Positions 60,098-64,000 of a stretch of DNA of 64,000 bases are shown piece after piece. Under the pieces are notes generated by a model, which was not told the origin of the DNA, did no database searches, and saw only the letters and a list, made by a program, of their open reading frames with translations. Numbering within the stretch: the stretch's first letter is position 1; each line of letters begins with the position of its first letter. Both the position numbers and the translations under genes were made by a program. The DNA is from Solirubrobacteraceae bacterium. Its GTDB lineage: Bacteria > Actinomycetota > Thermoleophilia > Solirubrobacterales > Solirubrobacteraceae. Location: NCBI GenBank assembly GCA_030447275.1, contig JAUJPF010000003.1, positions 108,255 through 172,254 of the forward strand. The letters are read 5' to 3'.

Positions 60098-60364
60098 CTA
60101 CTTGTTGTTGGCGTAGTACTCCGCGTTGACCTTGGCGAAGTTCGACCACTCGTCGGGGAGCTGGTCCTCCGCGAAGCACGCGTCGACCGGGCAGGCCTCG
60201 ACGCAGGCGTCGCAGTCGATGCACTCCTCGGGGTCGATGTAGAGCATCTCGACCTTGTCGTAGTCGGGCTCGTCCGGGGTCGGATGGATGCAGTCGACGG
60301 GGCAGACCTCGACGCAGGAGTTGTCCTTGGTCCCGATGCAGGGCTCAGCGATCACGTACGCCAT
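60098..60364 (-). CDS. fdxA: ferredoxin with two Fe-S clusters (7Fe type)
   Basis: 88 residues, soluble electron carrier. The first cluster site reads CIGTKDNSCVEVCP (C-x7-C-x3-CP), the layout of 3Fe-4S sites in 7Fe ferredoxins. The second, CIDCDACVEACP, is a normal 4Fe-4S site. The acidic C-terminal extension ends VNAEYYANNK. The ATG at 60364 is backed by TAGATT (60375-60380) 10 nt upstream on the minus strand. It is divergent from the molybdopterin oxidoreductase gene and convergent with mrp. Confidence 0.92.
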   Translation of the reverse strand: MAYVIAEPCIGTKDNSCVEVCPVDCIHPTPDEPDYDKVEMLYIDPEECIDCDACVEACPVDACFAEDQLPDEWSNFAKVNAEYYANNK

Positions 60365-60374
60365 AGGCGACGGC

Positions 60375-60384
60375 AATCTACAGT
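60375..60384. promoter_or_regulatory. overlapping divergent -10 boxes sharing TA
   Basis: TACAGT (plus, 60379-60384) ends 7 nt before the ATG at 60392. TAGATT (minus, 60380-60375) ends 10 nt before the ATG at 60364. The two boxes share the TA at 60379-60380. Confidence 0.5.
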
Positions 60385-60391
60385 AAGCGCG

Positions 60392-61015
60392 ATGGGGATC
60401 ACCTCGAAGATGATCGCCGGCCGGGGCGTCCGGCAGGCGGAGAAGCTCGGGCTCGATCCGGGCCGCGTCCCGCCCGGCCAGTACGTCACCGAGCGCTTCC
60501 CGGTCCTCAGCTACGGCCCGAATCCGCCCTACGACCTCGCCACCTGGTCGCTGGCCGTCGACGGCGAGGTCTCCGAGCCGTTCGCCCTGCGCTGGGAGGA
60601 GCTGCTGGCGCTGCCCCAGCAGGAGGTGACCGTCGACATCCACTGCGTCACCCGCTGGTCGAAGCTCGACACGACGTGGCGCGGCGTCGCCGTGCGCGAC
60701 CTCCTCGAGCGCGCGCGGCTCAAGCCGACGGGCACCCACGCGCTCGTCCACTCAGACGGCGGCTACACGACGAACCTGCCGGTGGAGGCCCTGCTCGACG
60801 ACGGCGTCCTGGTCGCGCACGCCTACGAGGGCGAGCCGCTCGAGCACGACCACGGCGCCCCCGCCCGGCTGCTCGTCCCGAAGCGCTACTTCTGGAAGTC
60901 GGCGAAGTTCGTGCGCCGGATCGAGATCCTCCCCGAGGACCGCAAGGGGTTCTGGGAGCTCAACGGCTACCACAACGACGCCGATCCATGGACCGAGCAA
61001 CGGCACTGGTTCTAG
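60392..61015 (+). CDS. sulfite-oxidase-like molybdopterin oxidoreductase
   Basis: 207 residues, one molybdopterin-binding domain of the sulfite oxidase/MsrP fold. The Mo ligand Cys is in VDIHCVTRWSKLDTTWRGV; LVHSDGGYTTNLPVEALL and VPKRYFWKSAKFVRRIEIL are conserved. No signal peptide, so probably cytoplasmic. Substrate unknown; sulfite or a methionine sulfoxide-type compound would fit the family. The divergent ferredoxin could be its electron partner, by position only. Confidence 0.82.
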   Translation: MGITSKMIAGRGVRQAEKLGLDPGRVPPGQYVTERFPVLSYGPNPPYDLATWSLAVDGEVSEPFALRWEELLALPQQEVTVDIHCVTRWSKLDTTWRGVAVRDLLERARLKPTGTHALVHSDGGYTTNLPVEALLDDGVLVAHAYEGEPLEHDHGAPARLLVPKRYFWKSAKFVRRIEILPEDRKGFWELNGYHNDADPWTEQRHWF

Positions 61016-61030
61016 GGCGCGCCCCGATCA

Positions 61031-61098
61031 CCGGCTGGCTGCGTCCTCGGTCGCTCGGCTGCGGAGCAGCCCACGCTCCCTGCGTCCTTGCCAGCCGG
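61031..61098. repeat. inverted repeat in the gap before the NAD(P)-binding gene
   Basis: CCGGCTGGC (61031-61039) and GCCAGCCGG (61090-61098) are perfect inverses 50 nt apart. The 100-nt gap holds no credible gene; the repeat may form a large stem or act as a terminator. Confidence 0.35.
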
Positions 61099-61115
61099 CG
61101 CCGGGACGCGTCCTC

Positions 61116-61991
61116 ATGATCCTTCTGACCGGGGCGACCGGCGTCGTCGGCACGGCGCTGCTGCGCAGGCTGACCGCGCGCGGCGAGCCGATCCGCTGCC
61201 TCGTCCGCGACCCGCGGCGCCTCGGGCCCGAGCGCGTGCGGGTGCAGATCGCGCTGGGCGACCTCGCCGACCCGCCGTCGTTCCGCAACGCGCTGCGCGG
61301 CGTCCGCACCGTCGTCCACCTCGCGGCGTCGATCCGCGACCAGCCCCAGGGCTCGATCGAGGAGCTGAACGGGATCGCCACCTGGCGGCTCGTGCAGGCC
61401 GCCGAGCGCGCCGGGGTCGAGCACTTCGTCTTCTTCTCGGCGCTGTCGGCGTCCGTCCACGACCGCACGCGCTTTCTGCGCGCGAAGGCGCTCGCCGAGG
61501 AGGCGGTGCGCGAGTCGTCGGTGCGCACCACGATCTTCGCCCCGTCGATCGTCTACTCGACCGACGATCGCTACGTCGCGCTGCTCGAGCGGCTGTCGCT
61601 GCTGCCGGTCATGGTCGTGCCGGGCCGGGGGCGCGCGCTGTTCCAGCCGATCTGGGCCGGGGACGCGGCCGACTGCGTCATGGCCGCGCTCGACGGCGGC
61701 GACGGCTCGCGGCGCTACGAGCTGGCCGGCCCGGACACGATCAGCCACGAGGCGATGGTCGCGCTCGTCTCGCGCGCGGCCGGGCGCGAGCGCCTGCGGG
61801 TCCACGTGCCGTCGCCCGTCGTGCGAGCGACGCTGCGCGGGGCCGAGGCGCTGATGAAGTCGAAGACCCCCGCCACGTGGGACGAGGCGGAGCTGCTCGA
61901 GGTCTCGATGACGAGCCCGACCGGCACCGCCGGCGCCGAGTCGCTCGGCGTGCGGCCGCGGCCGATGGCCGCGGTGCTCGGCGCGCGCTAG
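61116..61991 (+). CDS. NAD(P)-binding NmrA/NDUFA9-like protein
   Basis: 291 residues, atypical short-chain dehydrogenase fold. The dinucleotide motif is MILLTGATGVVGTALLRRL; LVRDPRR, VHLAASI and FFSALSAS follow. The catalytic Tyr of classical SDRs is not in place (YxxxK reads FLRAKALAE). Members act as NAD(P)H sensors, quinone reductases or complex I accessory proteins. Role here is unknown. The stop overlaps the convergent amidase by 4 nt. Confidence 0.75.
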   Translation: MILLTGATGVVGTALLRRLTARGEPIRCLVRDPRRLGPERVRVQIALGDLADPPSFRNALRGVRTVVHLAASIRDQPQGSIEELNGIATWRLVQAAERAGVEHFVFFSALSASVHDRTRFLRAKALAEEAVRESSVRTTIFAPSIVYSTDDRYVALLERLSLLPVMVVPGRGRALFQPIWAGDAADCVMAALDGGDGSRRYELAGPDTISHEAMVALVSRAAGRERLRVHVPSPVVRATLRGAEALMKSKTPATWDEAELLEVSMTSPTGTAGAESLGVRPRPMAAVLGAR

Positions 61992-63418
61992 AGCCCGGGC
62001 CGGCGGTCGGCCCACGGACGCGCCGCCTCGACCTGCGCGGCGAGCGCGAGCAGCGGGCCCTCCTGCGCGGGGCGCCCGACGAGCTGCACGCCGAGCGGCA
62101 GGCCGTCGTCGCGCTGGCCGAGCGGCAGGGCGATCGCGGGCTGGCCGGTCATGTTGAGCGGCGGCGTGTAGGGCACGAAGTCGGCGGCCTCGCGCAGTGT
62201 CGCCTCCGCGTCCGGCCGGTCGGGGTCGAGCGTGCCGATCGTGACGGGCGGCTGGGCGAGCGCCGGCGTCAGCACCGCCTCGTACGGGCTCGCCCACGCG
62301 ACGAGCATGCGCGAGAGCTGCTGGATCCTCACGAGCGCGCTCTGCATCGCCACCGCGTCGAGCGCGCGGCAGCGCTCCCACAGCCAGAGGCTCAGGCGCT
62401 CCATGTCGTCCTCGCCGGGCTCGCGGCCGTTGACCGTCGCCGCGAACGCCATCTGGCCGCAGTTCATCGGGCCGAAGACGTCGATGAAGGTGTCGAAGAT
62501 CTCCGGCCCCTGGACCGGCGGCGTCACCTCCTCGACGTGGTGGCCCAGCTCCTCGAGCAGCGCCGCCACCTCGCGCGTGACCGCCTCGCAGGCCGGGTCG
62601 AGGGTCGCGGACTCGATCGGCGGCTCGAGCGCGAGGCCGATCCGCAGGCCGGCGGGCTCGCGACCGGCCGCCTCGGCGAACGGCTCCGGCGGGGGCGGCG
62701 CCCAGGACGAGTCGCCCAGCTCGGGCCCGGCAAGCAGGTCGAGCAGCGCCGCGGTGTCGCGCACCGTGCGCGTCAGCACGCCCTCGACGGCGAGGAACTG
62801 CTCGCCGATCGCCGGCGCCATCGAGATCCGCCCGCGCTGGGGCTTCAGCCCGACGACCCCGCAGCACGCGGCGGGGATGCGGGTCGAGCCGCCGCCGTCG
62901 TTGCCGTGCGCGAGCGGCACCATCCCGGCCGCGACCGCGGCGGCCGGGCCGCCGGACGAGCCGCCCGGCGTGCGGTCGAGCGCCCACGGGTTGCGGGTCG
63001 GCCCGAACCGCCGCGTCTCGGTGACGGGCTGGATGCCCCACTCCGACAGCGTCGTCGTGCCGACGATGATCGCGCCCGCGCGGCGCAGCCTGGTCACGAG
63101 GCTGGCGTCGATCGGCGGGCGGAAGTCCTCGAGGAACGGCGAGCCGAACGTCAGCCGCTTCCCGTTGACCGGGACGTTGTTCTTGATCGCGACCGGAACC
63201 CCGGCGAGCGGGCGCTCGTCGCCGCTCTGCACGCCGTCGGCCTCGGCCAGTGCGTCGTCCGCGAACACGTCGACGAACGCGTTGACCTTCGGCTCCACCT
63301 CCTCGATGCGGTCGAGCGACGCCTGCACCAGCTCGCGCGCGGAGATCTCCCCCGCGCGCACGAGCGCCGCCAGCTCGTCGACGGGGCGGAACATCAGGTC
63401 GGTCGCGGTGGAGGGCAT
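61988..63418 (-). CDS. amidase (amidase-signature family)
   Basis: 476 residues, cleaving carboxamide bonds with a Ser-cisSer-Lys triad: Lys in PVAIKNNVPVNG, cis-Ser in PGGSSGGPAAAVAAG and the nucleophile Ser in HGNDGGGSTRIPAA. GatA is a relative, but no GatB or GatC lies nearby and the C-terminal part (PPLNMTGQPAIALPLG) is that of free-standing amidases. Substrate unknown. The ATG at 63418 is 36 nt from the divergent MFS gene. Confidence 0.85.
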   Translation of the reverse strand: MPSTATDLMFRPVDELAALVRAGEISARELVQASLDRIEEVEPKVNAFVDVFADDALAEADGVQSGDERPLAGVPVAIKNNVPVNGKRLTFGSPFLEDFRPPIDASLVTRLRRAGAIIVGTTTLSEWGIQPVTETRRFGPTRNPWALDRTPGGSSGGPAAAVAAGMVPLAHGNDGGGSTRIPAACCGVVGLKPQRGRISMAPAIGEQFLAVEGVLTRTVRDTAALLDLLAGPELGDSSWAPPPPEPFAEAAGREPAGLRIGLALEPPIESATLDPACEAVTREVAALLEELGHHVEEVTPPVQGPEIFDTFIDVFGPMNCGQMAFAATVNGREPGEDDMERLSLWLWERCRALDAVAMQSALVRIQQLSRMLVAWASPYEAVLTPALAQPPVTIGTLDPDRPDAEATLREAADFVPYTPPLNMTGQPAIALPLGQRDDGLPLGVQLVGRPAQEGPLLALAAQVEAARPWADRRPGL

Positions 63419-63454
63419 GGGCCGGGGCTACCCGCGCGGGACTACCTTGGACGC

Positions 63455-64000
63455 ATGGGCAGCTACCGCTGGGTCGTCCTCGCGATCGGGTGCCTCGGCA
63501 CCGCGGTCGTCGGCGTCCTGCGGCAGGGCCTCCCGGCGCTCGGGCCGGCGTTCCGCGACGCGTTCGCGCTCTCGCTCGGGCAGGTCGGGTTCGTCTTCGG
63601 CGCGCTCGCAGCGGGGATGACGATCGGCCTCGTCCCGTGGGGAGCGCTGGCCGACCGGACCGGGGAGCGGCTGGTGCTCGCGGGCGGCCTGCTCCTCACG
63701 TCCGCGGCGCTGGTGCTGGCCGCGCTCTCGGGGTCGTTCGCGGTCCTGTTGACGGGGCTCTTCCTCACCGGTCTCGCCGCGGGGAGCGCCACCGGCGCGA
63801 CCGGGCGCGCGGTCATCGGCTGGTTCGCGCGCGACGAGCGCGGGTTCCTCCTCGGGATCCGCCAGACGGCGTTCCCGCAGCGCGGCGCGCTCGCCGCGCA
63901 GGCGCTGGCCGCCGTCGCGATCGCCGCCGGCCAGCGCGAGGCGCGCCTCGCCGTCGCCGCGATCACGTTCGTCGCGGCCGTGCCGGGCGCCGTCTGGCTG
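63455..64000 (+). CDS. MFS transporter, partial (runs off the window)
   Basis: The first 182 codons are open to the window edge with no stop. Predicted helices: WVVLAIGCLGTAVVGVL, VGFVFGALAAGMTIGLVPWG, LVLAGGLLLTSAALVLAAL, FAVLLTGLFLTGLAAG and later LAVAAITFVAAVPGAVWL. The cytoplasmic loop GALADRTGERLVLAGG is the MFS A-motif, and GIRQTAFPQRGALAAQ is typical of the cyanate/nitrate-like group. TACCTT (63443-63448) ends 6 nt before the ATG, so a leaderless mRNA is predicted. Confidence 0.8.
   Translation, partial: MGSYRWVVLAIGCLGTAVVGVLRQGLPALGPAFRDAFALSLGQVGFVFGALAAGMTIGLVPWGALADRTGERLVLAGGLLLTSAALVLAALSGSFAVLLTGLFLTGLAAGSATGATGRAVIGWFARDERGFLLGIRQTAFPQRGALAAQALAAVAIAAGQREARLAVAAITFVAAVPGAVWL

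Noticed and set aside
1..64000. Prophage, insertion sequence, integrase or att sites, also beside the tRNA gene
   Set aside because: No transposase, integrase, terminase or capsid-like product and no duplicated tRNA 3' end was seen.

Overview
The window is very GC-rich (coding third positions almost all G or C), gene-dense and free of insertion sequences, phage genes, CRISPR or rRNA. The gene set (ECF sigma with zinc-finger anti-sigma, MIP18-Mrp fusion, zincin_2/DUF2342 protein, PAC2 protein, BldC-like regulator, DUF839 phosphatase, prealbumin-fold and RTX surface proteins) points to a high-GC actinobacterium, plausibly Solirubrobacterales in the class Thermoleophilia. That placement is inference; no marker gene was compared.

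Layout. 0-9 kb: acetolactate-synthase-like gene, aldehyde dehydrogenase, two secreted Ca-binding-repeat proteins, FmdB zinc ribbon, cyclase-family hydrolase and a secreted GH2 glycosidase; most reading frames here are broken by single-base indels. 9-22 kb: a 1936-residue tandem-repeat surface protein, an L,D-transpeptidase, an FG-GAP/RTX protein split by an amber codon, fumarase, a Tat-exported DUF839 phosphatase and a hydrolase without its nucleophile. 22-32 kb: lipoprotein, MATE pump, PPK2, MerR- and MarR-type regulators, IleRS, a cysteine-less MGMT-like protein, thioredoxin, a SpoIIM-like membrane protein and a polyprenol-sugar synthase. 32-43.5 kb: PolX, tryptophanase and a DMT transporter with overlapping ends, a large secreted LVIVD-like protein, a glycosyltransferase, trehalose phosphatase and a TauE/SafE transporter encoded as two half genes. 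43.6-49 kb: a glycan module (GT2, methyltransferase, WbqC, half EamA transporter, WecE-like aminotransferase, convergent GT39). 49.07-49.16 kb: selC, the selenocysteine tRNA. 49-58 kb: YhaM-like nuclease, PAC2 protein, ECF sigma/anti-sigma pair, decayed aldo/keto reductase, UvrD/AddB-like helicase-nuclease, IMPase and zincin. 57.8-64 kb: a histone-like basic protein behind two LexA-like boxes and a CRP-like palindrome, a candidate structured RNA, Mrp, ferredoxin, molybdopterin oxidoreductase, NAD(P)-binding protein, amidase and the start of an MFS transporter that runs off the end.

Two window-wide patterns stand out. First, about 20 genes on both strands have a TANNNT box ending 6-11 nt before the start codon, which predicts leaderless mRNAs; in several divergent pairs the two boxes overlap. 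The tandem-repeat protein, the thrombospondin-repeat protein, fumarase and the histone-like gene instead show Shine-Dalgarno leaders. Second, at least ten frames are interrupted by +1 or -1 changes, mostly in G/C runs. Sequencing error in a draft or metagenome assembly is the simplest reading, but the aldo/keto reductase deletion and the amber codon need separate explanation.
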